The translations under genes were made by a program, and so were the position numbers. Of a stretch of 45,829 nt of DNA, positions 31,718 through 39,718 are shown in pieces (positions within the stretch are counted from its first letter, which is position 1; each line of letters starts with the position of its first letter). The stretch comes from Selenomonas sp. ND2010 (GTDB lineage: Bacteria > Bacillota > Negativicutes > Selenomonadales > Selenomonadaceae), in NCBI RefSeq assembly GCF_000702005.1, contig NZ_JNKI01000022.1, positions 1 through 45,829 on the forward strand, written 5' to 3'. The notes beneath the pieces were generated by a model. It saw only the letters and a program-made list of their open reading frames with translations. It was not told the origin of the DNA and searched no databases.

Positions 31718-33832
31718 TCAAGCAGCTCGGCGATTCCGGGCAAAAAAGCCCGTCTTGTTCTGATTGAGTATCCGGCAGCTGTTGAGCACTACGGCCAACG
31801 TCGCCGTATTATGAATCACAGCCGCCCAAAGCGGACTAATTTTCCCTAAAGCTCCCAATAACATCGCCGACGAATTGACCAAAATAGTCGCCATAAAGTT
31901 TTGATGAACCAAATCCATCGTACGACGGCCCAGCTGCAGCGTCTCAATCAAGCGCTCCGGATCTTCCGAATGGATTGTCACAGCCGACGACTCTGCCGCA
32001 ATATCCGTTTGGCGGCCGCCCAGCGAGACGCCCACATCAGCAAAAGCCAACGCGGGGGCATCGTTGATGCCATCGCCTACCATCATTACCGTACCACGCT
32101 GTTTGAGCTTGTTCACGTAATGGCTCTTATCCTCTGGCAGAATTTCCGCATGGTAGGAGTCAATATCCATATTGTGGGCAACTTCAGCCGCTACCGCCTT
32201 GCTGTCACCTGTCAGCATGACGATTTCATCCACACCATGGCGACGCATCTGATTGAGGGTCTTCTTCATCTTCGCCCGGACTGGGTCCTCGATGCCGATG
32301 ACACCCAAAAGCGCAGTATCTCGCGCCACATACAAGAGATTCTTGCACTCGATGCCATCCAACAGGGATTCCTCAATGGCAATGCCATTTTCCTGCAGGA
32401 ATTTCCGACTGCCCACTCGAATCGTACCGCCCTTATACCCTTCAAAGTCTGGTACTTCTGCCAGCATGCCCCGCGCCACAATGGTCTTTGAGGACTTATG
32501 CTGCGGCGAGGTCCATTCCTGTTCCTGCACATATTTCTGAATGGCTACCGCCAAAGGATGCACCGAATGCTGTTCGGCAGACGAAGCCAAGAGGATCATT
32601 TCCTTCTCTTCTACGCCCTTGGCAGTTTTCGTAAAGGCAATCTGCGGAATGCCGACAGTAAGCGTACCGGTCTTATCAAGCACCACCGTATCCGTCTCGG
32701 CCAGTGCCTCGATATAGTTGCCCCCCTTAACGAGGATACCACGCTTCGCCGCAGCGCCGATAGCTGCCGACATAGCCGTAGCCGTCGAAAGTTTCAAGCC
32801 ACAGGAGAAGTCGATAAACAAGAGGTTCAACACTCGTTGCCAATCACGGGTGGCACCATAGACGATACCTGCCCCAATGAAGGAAATCGGCACCAGGAAG
32901 TTGGCCATCTTATCGGCAAAGTTCTGCACCGGTGCCTTGCGGTTCTGCGCCTCTTCCACCAGATGAACGATATGTGCGAGCGACGTATCCTCGCCCACCT
33001 TTTCGACCTTGATGACAAGCTCACCAGCTTCCACCACGCTGCCGGCATAAACCGGCGACTCGGCATGTTTCATGGCAGGATTTGACTCACCGGTGATGGA
33101 TGCCTGATTGACAGCAGCATCACCAGAAATCACCCGGCCATCCACCACGATTTTCTCTCCCGTATGCGCCGCAATCGTATCACCGACCTTGACCTGTTCC
33201 ACGGGAACTTTTTTCTCGGCATCGCCCTCCACCAGCCATACATAGCGCTGGTCCAGGGACAGCAATCCGGAAATATGGGTACGCGCCTTTTCGGCGGCAT
33301 AGCTGGTAAGCATTTCCGCACCATTGGAAAGCGCCAACAGCGTCAGACTCGATTCCGGCTTACCGGCCAGCACTGAGGCGATAACGGCCGTAGCCGTCAG
33401 CGTATCCGCATTGGGCTGACGATCTTTTACGACGCCCTGCACGCCATTCTGGATAAACTTACGGGCAATCCCGAGCACGAGCAGGCTGCGCAATACTTTA
33501 GCACCAGCAAACAGTCCCGGCGATGTGCGCTTCAAAATTTCCATTCCAGCAAAACCAGCCAGGGAAATCAATGCATCCCGGCGATATTCCTCCAGCCGCT
33601 GCGCCGGCGTAATAGCCGCTTCCTGCAATCGTTTTACCGTGGCAATCATCAATTGCTGAAGATCGTGCAGCTGATAAGGCGGCATCTGCCGCTTGTACCA
33701 GATCTGCACTCTGCGCTCCGTCACCGACACCGCCACTACATAGCGGTTGCAACGTATCAAAGCCGCTAGTTTTGCCCGCTCTTCGCGATTTAACGCTGCC
33801 TGCAAACAAAAATAACAATTTCCGTATATCAT
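31718..33832 (-). CDS. P1B-type metal ATPase, non-canonical (FezB/P1B-6-like)
   Basis: A 704-residue P-type ATPase of heavy-metal architecture. The actuator has TGES (~246), the transmembrane metal motif is FSCGLKL (~341) in place of CPC/CPH/SPC, the phosphorylation site is DKTGTLT (~384), and the hinge is GDGINDAPALAFADVG (~587). The N-terminus has no normal HMA CxxC domain, but an NCYFC motif and a divergent HMA-like fold with CNRYV. The ATG at 33832 overlaps the stop of the upstream gene (ATGA). The SCG motif and absence of classical HMA motifs suggest the P1B-6 group, known from ferrosome FezB. The likely substrate is iron, but this is inferred, not shown. Confidence 0.88.
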   Translation of the reverse strand: MIYGNCYFCLQAALNREERAKLAALIRCNRYVVAVSVTERRVQIWYKRQMPPYQLHDLQQLMIATVKRLQEAAITPAQRLEEYRRDALISLAGFAGMEILKRTSPGLFAGAKVLRSLLVLGIARKFIQNGVQGVVKDRQPNADTLTATAVIASVLAGKPESSLTLLALSNGAEMLTSYAAEKARTHISGLLSLDQRYVWLVEGDAEKKVPVEQVKVGDTIAAHTGEKIVVDGRVISGDAAVNQASITGESNPAMKHAESPVYAGSVVEAGELVIKVEKVGEDTSLAHIVHLVEEAQNRKAPVQNFADKMANFLVPISFIGAGIVYGATRDWQRVLNLLFIDFSCGLKLSTATAMSAAIGAAAKRGILVKGGNYIEALAETDTVVLDKTGTLTVGIPQIAFTKTAKGVEEKEMILLASSAEQHSVHPLAVAIQKYVQEQEWTSPQHKSSKTIVARGMLAEVPDFEGYKGGTIRVGSRKFLQENGIAIEESLLDGIECKNLLYVARDTALLGVIGIEDPVRAKMKKTLNQMRRHGVDEIVMLTGDSKAVAAEVAHNMDIDSYHAEILPEDKSHYVNKLKQRGTVMMVGDGINDAPALAFADVGVSLGGRQTDIAAESSAVTIHSEDPERLIETLQLGRRTMDLVHQNFMATILVNSSAMLLGALGKISPLWAAVIHNTATLAVVLNSCRILNQNKTGFFARNRRAA

Positions 33833-34464
33833 ACGGTCCGCCATCCTCTCATCAAAGTAACCGCCCACCAGAGCATCTGGGAACCAGACGGGTACTGACC
33901 TGTCAACAGCATCTTGCGCAAGCCCCGCAATAAGAACAGCATCGACGCCAGCGAACTCATATCAAACCAGCCACAGGTGTGATCCTTAATCCACTGACTG
34001 AATGCGCGCGCCGTGTTGCGAATGCTGCGCGTAATGCTTCCTGCATACGCTTCGCGGGTCATTTCTGAGCTATCGCTCTCCTGCTGGCAACATTTCGGAA
34101 AAAGATGCTGCTCCAGCCATTTGGCCAATTTATCCATATAGACCTCATCCTGCGGAGCAAAAGTCAGCAGAATGCTGCCGCTAACGGCATTTACCTGCAC
34201 GGATTTTACATAGCTGAGTTTTGCCAGCTTCTCTTCCAGCAATTTGCCCAGTTCTGCCGAAAAAGCAGCCCGATAACGACGACGTCCCGGCAAGGACGAA
34301 ATCAGCTGCAACCCATCAATGGGGGCACATTTTACTGTTTTATGAGCTTTAAGACTCACCCTAGCCGGTCCTTTCCGATGCATTTTCGGACCACCACCGG
34401 CCACCATTTGGCGGATACTTTTGCCAATGGCCGCCCCCATCATAAATCCTGATACGTATGACAT
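33829..34464 (-). CDS. HMA-like domain protein with hydrophobic C-terminus
   Basis: A 211-residue protein. A Gly/Met-rich hydrophobic N-terminus (SGFMMGAAIGKSIRQMVAGGG) is followed by a basic stretch, an HMA-like domain (~residues 55-120: SLPGRRRYRAAF...YVKSVQVNAVSGSILLTFAP), a CC pair, and a C-terminal region with hydrophobic segments (SSLASMLFLLRGLRKMLL; MLWWAVTLMRGW). The metal CxxC is replaced by PGRRRY. It starts 3 nt after the 99-residue HMA-like gene and overlaps the ATPase start, so the proteins are co-translated. It is probably a membrane-associated partner of the ATPase. Confidence 0.75.
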   Translation of the reverse strand: MSYVSGFMMGAAIGKSIRQMVAGGGPKMHRKGPARVSLKAHKTVKCAPIDGLQLISSLPGRRRYRAAFSAELGKLLEEKLAKLSYVKSVQVNAVSGSILLTFAPQDEVYMDKLAKWLEQHLFPKCCQQESDSSEMTREAYAGSITRSIRNTARAFSQWIKDHTCGWFDMSSLASMLFLLRGLRKMLLTGQYPSGSQMLWWAVTLMRGWRTV

Positions 34465-34467
34465 TCG

Positions 34468-34767
34468 TTATTTCCTCCTCGCGTGCGTCATGATGTATTC
34501 CTCCACTTTGCGCAATTCAGCGTTGCAGCGGAGCTTGTCTGGCGTATAAACAATGAGAATCGAACCCGATACCGTATTCGTCGTTACCGCATCTATCTCG
34601 GCAAAGGCCGTCAGCTGGCTCTTTACCTGTTGCGCTAAAGCTTCATCGCCAATCATATTGTTTGAATATAACCGTACCCGTCCCGGCAAATACGATGCGA
34701 TTTCCACGGAACGAATAAATAAATCCAGTTTATTCGTTGGGATTTGCATTTTTCCCAGCAAACTCAA
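34468..34767 (-). CDS. Small stand-alone HMA-like protein (PGRVRLY loop)
   Basis: A 99-residue protein made almost entirely of one HMA-like ferredoxin fold: beta-1 with SYLPGRVRLYSNN, helix DEALAQQVKSQLTAF, then VTTNTVSGSILIVYTPDKL. The cysteines of a copper or zinc chaperone are absent and an R-x3-Y loop takes their place. The start is TTG at 34767, 8 nt after GGGAGG; upstream codons have no ribosome site. It is likely a soluble partner or scaffold for the neighbouring ATPase. R/Y-loop HMA-like domains are what I remember as characteristic of ferrosome proteins. Confidence 0.75.
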   Translation of the reverse strand: MSLLGKMQIPTNKLDLFIRSVEIASYLPGRVRLYSNNMIGDEALAQQVKSQLTAFAEIDAVTTNTVSGSILIVYTPDKLRCNAELRKVEEYIMTHARRK

Positions 34768-34790
34768 AACAATTTCCTCCCTAATCATGC

Positions 34791-34824
34791 AAAAAGACTG
34801 CCGCAAAAAACAGAGCGGCAGTCT
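34791..34824 (-). terminator. Internal terminator after the small membrane protein gene
   Basis: The 10-bp stem AGACTGCCGC/GCGGCAGTCT is followed by five T on the minus strand. It probably allows partial read-through, so the first gene is expressed more than the ATPase. Confidence 0.82.
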
Positions 34825-34848
34825 CCTTTCTCGTCCTAAAACGAATTA

Positions 34849-35061
34849 TTATTTGCTAGCTTTTTTTGCTTCCTGAGCTGCGATCAGATCCTCGAGCTCT
34901 TCCTTCTGACGCTGAAGTTCAGCGACCGGAAGTTCTGCAGCCGGTGCAGCCTGCTGCATAGCAGCCATCTGCGCCTCGCGCTCCTGCATAAAACGATAAC
35001 CGAAGATACCTGCAACAGCACCTACAGCCAAACCAAGCCAAAAATCAGTTTTCTGGAACAT
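34849..35061 (-). CDS. Small single-pass membrane protein with coiled coil, first gene of the ATPase cluster
   Basis: A 70-residue protein: short N-terminus, one membrane helix (FWLGLAVGAVAGIFGYRFM, ~residues 7-25), an Ala/Met/Gln-rich linker with AAPAAELP, and an amphipathic charged helix (LQRQKEELEDLIAAQEAKK). No enzymatic motif is visible. The start ATG follows GAGGAGG. A promoter and a Fur-like inverted repeat lie upstream, and a terminator lies between it and the HMA-like genes. The architecture suits a membrane or compartment scaffold; C. difficile ferrosome loci also contain small membrane proteins. The assignment is tentative. Confidence 0.72.
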   Translation of the reverse strand: MFQKTDFWLGLAVGAVAGIFGYRFMQEREAQMAAMQQAAPAAELPVAELQRQKEELEDLIAAQEAKKASK

Positions 35062-35160
35062 AAAAATCCATCCTCCTCAAAATCAACAATCATAAACAGG
35101 CATTACCTGCTTATTTTCGTGTATACGGGCATCCTGTTCTCCATTCTGCCGTTGGAGAAT

Positions 35161-35192
35161 GAAATTAATAATCTAGAAGAATTATCAATTTC
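35161..35192 (-). promoter_or_regulatory. 32-bp AT-rich inverted repeat, Fur-like operator candidate
   Basis: On the minus strand GAAATTGATAAT-N8-ATTATTAATTTC, 12-bp arms with one mismatch, starts about 8 nt past the -10 of the cluster promoter. The half-sites TGATAAT and ATTATTA resemble Fur half-sites, though the spacing is wider than the classic 7-1-7. Confidence 0.5.
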
Positions 35193-35199
35193 ATCCTCT

Positions 35200-35228
35200 A
35201 TAGTAGCAAAACAACGTTTCTTTGTCAA
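35200..35228 (-). promoter_or_regulatory. Promoter of the ATPase (fez-like) cluster
   Basis: TTGACA (35223-35228) and TACTAT (35200-35205) are spaced by 17 nt on the minus strand. A second upstream candidate, TTGACA-18-TATAAT, lies near 35250-35280. Confidence 0.7.
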
Positions 35229-35307
35229 CGCCGATACCCTTTAAGTTTTATTATAGGTATATAATTATAAAATTGTCAATATATTTACCTTTATTATTGA
35301 CAATTGT

Positions 35308-36612
35308 CTATTTTATGCAGCCGATAATAAGAAACAACACCAAGCCAATTCCCGCACCGACAATCGAGCCGTTCATGCGAATCCATAAAAGATCTGGCTC
35401 CACTTTGTCATAGACCAAATGATTCAGTTGCTCATCCGTAAGCCGGGACAAGACCTGTTTGACAATAACACCGACGAGCGTTTGCGCATGCAGTGCGGTA
35501 CGCGCAATGAGGTCATAGAGAAAATGACCAACGGAACGGCGAAGCCCTTCATCTGACTCTACCAGCTGCAGCATGCGCCGGTATTCGCCGCGCAGGATTT
35601 CTTCAAGCCGCGTTCTAAGGGCCGGCATATGCTCCGTGAGCGGATCGACATGACGCGCCTTATCCTCAGCAAAATGGTGGTGCAAATGCGCAAGCGTCCG
35701 AAAAACGGCCTCCTCGATTGGCAAGTCCTTAACCAATCGATCTTTGAGTTCATGGACCAGCTGATGAAAGCTCGGCTCCTGATTGAGTTCGGCGGCCTTC
35801 GCATAAAACAGTGCCAGCATCTCCTGCTGCAATTCCGAATCCTTCGTGGCTAGATCATCGAGCATCACCAAGATTTGTTGCTGCACGAGCTTAGCAGCCT
35901 CTTCGTAATTGACCAAATCGACTGCCTTAGCCAGCCCCATTAAGAAAGCTCCCAGGGAATTATCCTGCACTTTCTCCTCACCATAATGCTCGAACATATC
36001 CGCCAAGGCACGGCAAGTTTCCTCTGTTGCCGCCCTTGCCCGAAGGTATAGCGCCACGCGGCTCAAAAACTCCTTATCCTTGCCGGTCTGCCGCAGCCAA
36101 CCGCCCCAAAGCGAAAAGAACGGCTCTGGCTCCAGCGACTCCAGCGTGCCACGAAATCTATTGGCGATCACCTTCGCCTGCACCCGTGCATCCTGCTGCA
36201 ACAGAAAATCCCGGGCATAGTGGACCAGCTGCAGGACGAGACGATTCTCGGTTTCCGGTTCCGCCAGCCATCCGAGCAGCATCGGCAAAAGATGAAGCCG
36301 CTCCAAATGGCGGAATACCTTGCGCTTGGAAAAGAACTCCTTCTGCACCATCGTCACCGACGCCTCAATAAACGACTGCCGGCGGCGCGGCAAAATAGCG
36401 GTATGATAAGGAAAACCCAGCGGCTTGCGGAAAATGGCTGTCACGGCAAACCAATCGGCAATGCCGCCCACCAGGGCTGCTTCCGCACAGAATAGGAACC
36501 CATCGGCCAGCATTTTGTCCGGATAATTCAAATGCAAGGCTAATGCGAAAAAGAATACCAGCAAGGCGAAAAACAGTGTCTTGTCGGCTTTATTCCAATC
36601 GGCCCATCTCAT
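35308..36612 (-). CDS. DUF445 family membrane protein (copy 2)
   Basis: A 434-residue DUF445 protein. N-terminal hydrophobic helices (FFALLVFFFALALHLNYP; ALVGGIADWFAVTAIFRKPLG) carry the family motif GGxADWFAVTAIF. A long helical, probably coiled-coil middle follows, and the C-terminus has the conserved DLLWIRMNGSIVGAGIGLVLFLIIG membrane segment. The ATG at 36612 overlaps the stop of the first DUF445 gene (ATGA). Its function in bacteria is not established. It stands directly upstream of the ATPase cluster on the same strand. Confidence 0.9.
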   Translation of the reverse strand: MRWADWNKADKTLFFALLVFFFALALHLNYPDKMLADGFLFCAEAALVGGIADWFAVTAIFRKPLGFPYHTAILPRRRQSFIEASVTMVQKEFFSKRKVFRHLERLHLLPMLLGWLAEPETENRLVLQLVHYARDFLLQQDARVQAKVIANRFRGTLESLEPEPFFSLWGGWLRQTGKDKEFLSRVALYLRARAATEETCRALADMFEHYGEEKVQDNSLGAFLMGLAKAVDLVNYEEAAKLVQQQILVMLDDLATKDSELQQEMLALFYAKAAELNQEPSFHQLVHELKDRLVKDLPIEEAVFRTLAHLHHHFAEDKARHVDPLTEHMPALRTRLEEILRGEYRRMLQLVESDEGLRRSVGHFLYDLIARTALHAQTLVGVIVKQVLSRLTDEQLNHLVYDKVEPDLLWIRMNGSIVGAGIGLVLFLIIGCIK

Positions 36613-37847
36613 AGCCCCCACATCCTTTCCCACAACGTGACGACAAGATAAAGCCCCATGCCAACCAAAGAACCGACCAAGGAACCATTAATGCGAATCA
36701 TCTGCAAGTCATCTTGTACTTTTGCCTCGACGAAGGCCACGAGTTCGTCATCCGAGAATTCCTCGAGCCGCTCGCGGATAATCCCCGGAATCAAATCATG
36801 ATGTTTCGTCAGCTCGTCTTCGACAAACTGCTTGACCAAGCGATCAAAGCGGCGCTGCCACGGTTCCGAACGGGAAAAGTCATCCATACGGGCATCGAGA
36901 AAAGCATGTACTTGTGGCAGCCAAAACGGCGCATCGCCCTTGAGATTTGCCTCCAGCCAACGCGCCAGCCCCCCTTCGATATCGAGGCGCTCGAGCAACT
37001 GCTCCTTGCGATCCTGCAGGATGGCACGCAGCCGCACATCCTGACTCAATGCCCGCAGCATGGTTTCCAGTCCAGCTTTCACGCTGGCATAACTTTCCGT
37101 TGGTTCAGCCAGCATCGCCTTCAACTGCTGCTGCATACGCGCCAGCAGCAGCTCAAGAATCCGCTCATCGTTAATCCCCAGCGAGGCAAGCACAAAGGCC
37201 CTGCCCGCCGAATCCTTTTCATACTGCTGACGCAGACTCGTGATGCGCGCCAGCAATACCTGCTGCAACGGTTCCGAAGATAGCAGCCGCTGGCTGATGG
37301 CCAGTAAGCTTGCCAGTATCCGCTCCGAATGCTCCTCTTCCGCCAGCGTACCAAGGATATCCGACACGATATCCTCTAGCGCAAACGTCTGGAGCCCCTC
37401 GCGAATTGCCGGCGATAGTTCTGCCGCCACAGCAGTGGTATCCAAATCATCCACTGCCCGAAGCAATACGGTCTCGACCACTTCATGTACACGCTCACGC
37501 CCACCGCGATGCTCGAGATACTCGACGAGCAAACGCGCGGTATCCTGCTCCTCAATGACGCACATGATATTCTGGGTACTCAAGAGATCCTCGCTGGCAA
37601 ACGTCACGATAGCTTCCATAATGCGCGATCGGTTGCGGCGCAGGATATCCGTACGATACGATATGCCCAATGGTTTATGAAAAATTGCCGTCACGGCAAA
37701 CCAGTCGGCCAAACCGCCAATCGTCGCGGCCAGGAATCCGTGATGCAAAAGACCTGGCAAAAAGCCAGTGCCGCCGGCTGCCATCGTTCCGATGAAACCG
37801 GCGGCACTAATGCCTAAAGCCAGATTGGCTTTATTTTTTGTCTGCAA
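36609..37847 (-). CDS. DUF445 family membrane protein (copy 1)
   Basis: A 412-residue paralogue of the next gene, with the same motif GGLADWFAVTAIFHKPLG, a long helical middle and the C-terminal QMIRINGSLVGSLVGMGLYLVV membrane anchor. The start is TTG at 37847, whose Shine-Dalgarno GAGGTG overlaps the galU stop, so galU and both DUF445 genes form one transcript. The tandem pair may form a hetero-oligomer or come from a simple duplication. Confidence 0.9.
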   Translation of the reverse strand: MQTKNKANLALGISAAGFIGTMAAGGTGFLPGLLHHGFLAATIGGLADWFAVTAIFHKPLGISYRTDILRRNRSRIMEAIVTFASEDLLSTQNIMCVIEEQDTARLLVEYLEHRGGRERVHEVVETVLLRAVDDLDTTAVAAELSPAIREGLQTFALEDIVSDILGTLAEEEHSERILASLLAISQRLLSSEPLQQVLLARITSLRQQYEKDSAGRAFVLASLGINDERILELLLARMQQQLKAMLAEPTESYASVKAGLETMLRALSQDVRLRAILQDRKEQLLERLDIEGGLARWLEANLKGDAPFWLPQVHAFLDARMDDFSRSEPWQRRFDRLVKQFVEDELTKHHDLIPGIIRERLEEFSDDELVAFVEAKVQDDLQMIRINGSLVGSLVGMGLYLVVTLWERMWGL

Positions 37848-37857
37848 AGGTCACACC

Positions 37858-38733
37858 TCAGATTCTTTCCGTAAGTTCCTGCAAATAGGCCTTAAACGGT
37901 GCCCCTAAATCCTCGCGGCGCAGCGCAAATTCCACCGTTGCTTTGAGGAACCCAAGCTTATCACCCACATCGTAGCGCTTGCCTTCAAAGTCATAGGCAT
38001 AGACGGCATCCTCACGGGCCAAAACTTTGAGCGCATCCGTCAACTGAACTTCGCCGCCTTTACCCGGCTCGGTCTTTTCAAGGATGTCGAAAATCTGTGG
38101 CTTGATGATATAGCGGCCCAACACAGCCATGCGGCTGGGTGCCTCTTCCCGCGCAGGTTTTTCCACCATGTCCGTTACCTTCATCAGTCGCTCATTGTCC
38201 GTCTTTGTACCAGCAACGATACCGTAGGCAGAAACCTTTTCCTCTGGTACATTTTGGCAGCCAAGCACAGACCCGCCTGTAGACTCATAGATATCCATAA
38301 GCTGCCGCAGTGCCGGCTTTTCCGGGTTATAAACCACATCATCCCCCAGCAATACGGCAAAAGGCTCATCACCCATAAACGATTTCGCGCAGAGAATCGC
38401 ATCCCCCAACCCGCGCATATAACGCTGACGGATATAGTGAATATTGATATCGGCAGTTTCCTGAACTTTTTCCAGAAGATCCAGTTTTCCTTTTTTCAGC
38501 AGCTCTGCCTCCAATGCCGGTGCACCATCGAAATGGTCTTCTATTGCACGCTTGCCATGACCGCTGATAATCAAAATATCTTCAATGCCACTGGCCATCG
38601 CTTCTTCTACAATATACTGAATCGTCGGCTTATCTACAATTGGCAGCATTTCCTTCGGCGTCGCCTTAGTAGCCGGCAAAAAACGCGTACCATAACCTGC
38701 CGCCGGAATAACAGCCTTCTTTATCTTCTGCAT
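37858..38733 (-). CDS. galU: UTP-glucose-1-phosphate uridylyltransferase
   Basis: A 291-residue GalU/GtaB-type enzyme that makes UDP-glucose for glycans. It has IPAAGYGTRFLPATKATPKEMLPIVDKP at the N-terminus, then EDILIISGHGKRAIEDHFD, LLGDDVVY and VEKPAREEAPS. The start ATG follows AAGGGGA. It is first in the operon with the two DUF445 genes. UDP-glucose links to the surface-sugar theme of the rfb genes. Confidence 0.95.
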   Translation of the reverse strand: MQKIKKAVIPAAGYGTRFLPATKATPKEMLPIVDKPTIQYIVEEAMASGIEDILIISGHGKRAIEDHFDGAPALEAELLKKGKLDLLEKVQETADINIHYIRQRYMRGLGDAILCAKSFMGDEPFAVLLGDDVVYNPEKPALRQLMDIYESTGGSVLGCQNVPEEKVSAYGIVAGTKTDNERLMKVTDMVEKPAREEAPSRMAVLGRYIIKPQIFDILEKTEPGKGGEVQLTDALKVLAREDAVYAYDFEGKRYDVGDKLGFLKATVEFALRREDLGAPFKAYLQELTERI

Positions 38734-38821
38734 AGTATAAATCCCCTTGTTTGTAAAATGTCCTAAGTATATATATTATACATAAATAGAAAAATTCCTG
38801 CTACCCGCAACCAACAAGCAC

Positions 38822-38860
38822 AAAAAACCAACGAACGCCTGGATACGCATTCGTTGGTTT
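38822..38860 (-). terminator. Terminator of the nitroreductase gene
   Basis: The 11-bp stem AAACCAACGAA/TTCGTTGGTTT (38825-38860) is followed by six T on the minus strand. Confidence 0.85.
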
Positions 38861-38866
38861 ATCGTT

Positions 38867-39613
38867 TTATCCGATATAGGTAACTTCGTTGCCCTTAATG
38901 GGAATCTCCCGGCGATTTGGCAGACCGTCTTCGCTGTCTGCATACCCGATGGAAAGAGAACCAAATACCGCTTCGTCTTCATGAAGCCCGAGTTCATAGA
39001 GATATTCCATGATGACCGGATTATCCTTGAGCCAGCGCAGCTGGTTAATCCAGCAGGAACCAAGATCAAGGGCATTGGCCGCCAGCATCATATTCTCGAT
39101 TGCACAAGCCGTATCCGCATAACGGTTGCCATAGTTGCGCTTATTCGCAACGATAATCAAGCAGGGTGCATTGTATTTGAACACATAATTCCCCTTCTTG
39201 GAGAGGCGAATTGCGCCACCTATATCTTCGCTGTTTTCATCGGTAATCTCCATCTTGGCAAATTCTTCCTGCACCAGTCGCACCAGGGTGTCGAGCACCG
39301 CTTTGTCACGAACTACCAGGAAATGATTCTGCTGTTTGTTCTTACCACTTGGTGCCTGTCGTCCGGCTTCGATTACCTGCCGCAGCTTTTCTTCTTCAAT
39401 CGGCTCCGGTTTGAACTTCCGCGTGCTATGACGGGATGCGATACATGGCAGAGCCCCCTTCATGAGGTTTTCCTCCGACCAGGTCAGAAGGTCGATGGCA
39501 TCACTGACTTTCTTATGTGATTTCTGGTGACCTTCCATCAGCAGTACATCATCGACGTCTTCGAGTTTGCTGATTACATAATCAAACCATTCCATATCCG
39601 GCTGTTTATCCAT
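38867..39613 (-). CDS. Nitroreductase-family flavoprotein with N-terminal extension
   Basis: A 248-residue FMN-dependent oxidoreductase. The nitroreductase fold starts near residue 55 (IASRHSTRKFKPEPIEEEKLRQVIEAGRQAPSGKNKQ), with DTACAIENMMLAANALDLGSCWI as the second signature and a C-terminal LSIGYADSEDGLPNR. The first ~50 residues (DKQPDMEWFDYVISKLEDVDDVLLMEG...) are an acidic extension that I do not recognise. The ATG follows GGAGGG, so the extension is translated. The substrate is unknown. Confidence 0.9.
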   Translation of the reverse strand: MDKQPDMEWFDYVISKLEDVDDVLLMEGHQKSHKKVSDAIDLLTWSEENLMKGALPCIASRHSTRKFKPEPIEEEKLRQVIEAGRQAPSGKNKQQNHFLVVRDKAVLDTLVRLVQEEFAKMEITDENSEDIGGAIRLSKKGNYVFKYNAPCLIIVANKRNYGNRYADTACAIENMMLAANALDLGSCWINQLRWLKDNPVIMEYLYELGLHEDEAVFGSLSIGYADSEDGLPNRREIPIKGNEVTYIG

Positions 39614-39664
39614 TCTATGCCCTCCATTTCATTCGGTTCTATTGTATATAATTCGTTATCAAAA

Positions 39665-39694
39665 GAAAAAAACCTGCCTCCAAACGGAAGCAGG
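39665..39694 (-). terminator. Terminator of htpG
   Basis: A 9-bp stem (39673-39681 with 39686-39694) is followed by seven T on the minus strand. Confidence 0.83.
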
Positions 39695-39718
39695 CTATTA
39701 TTTTTAAAGAATTTTTTC

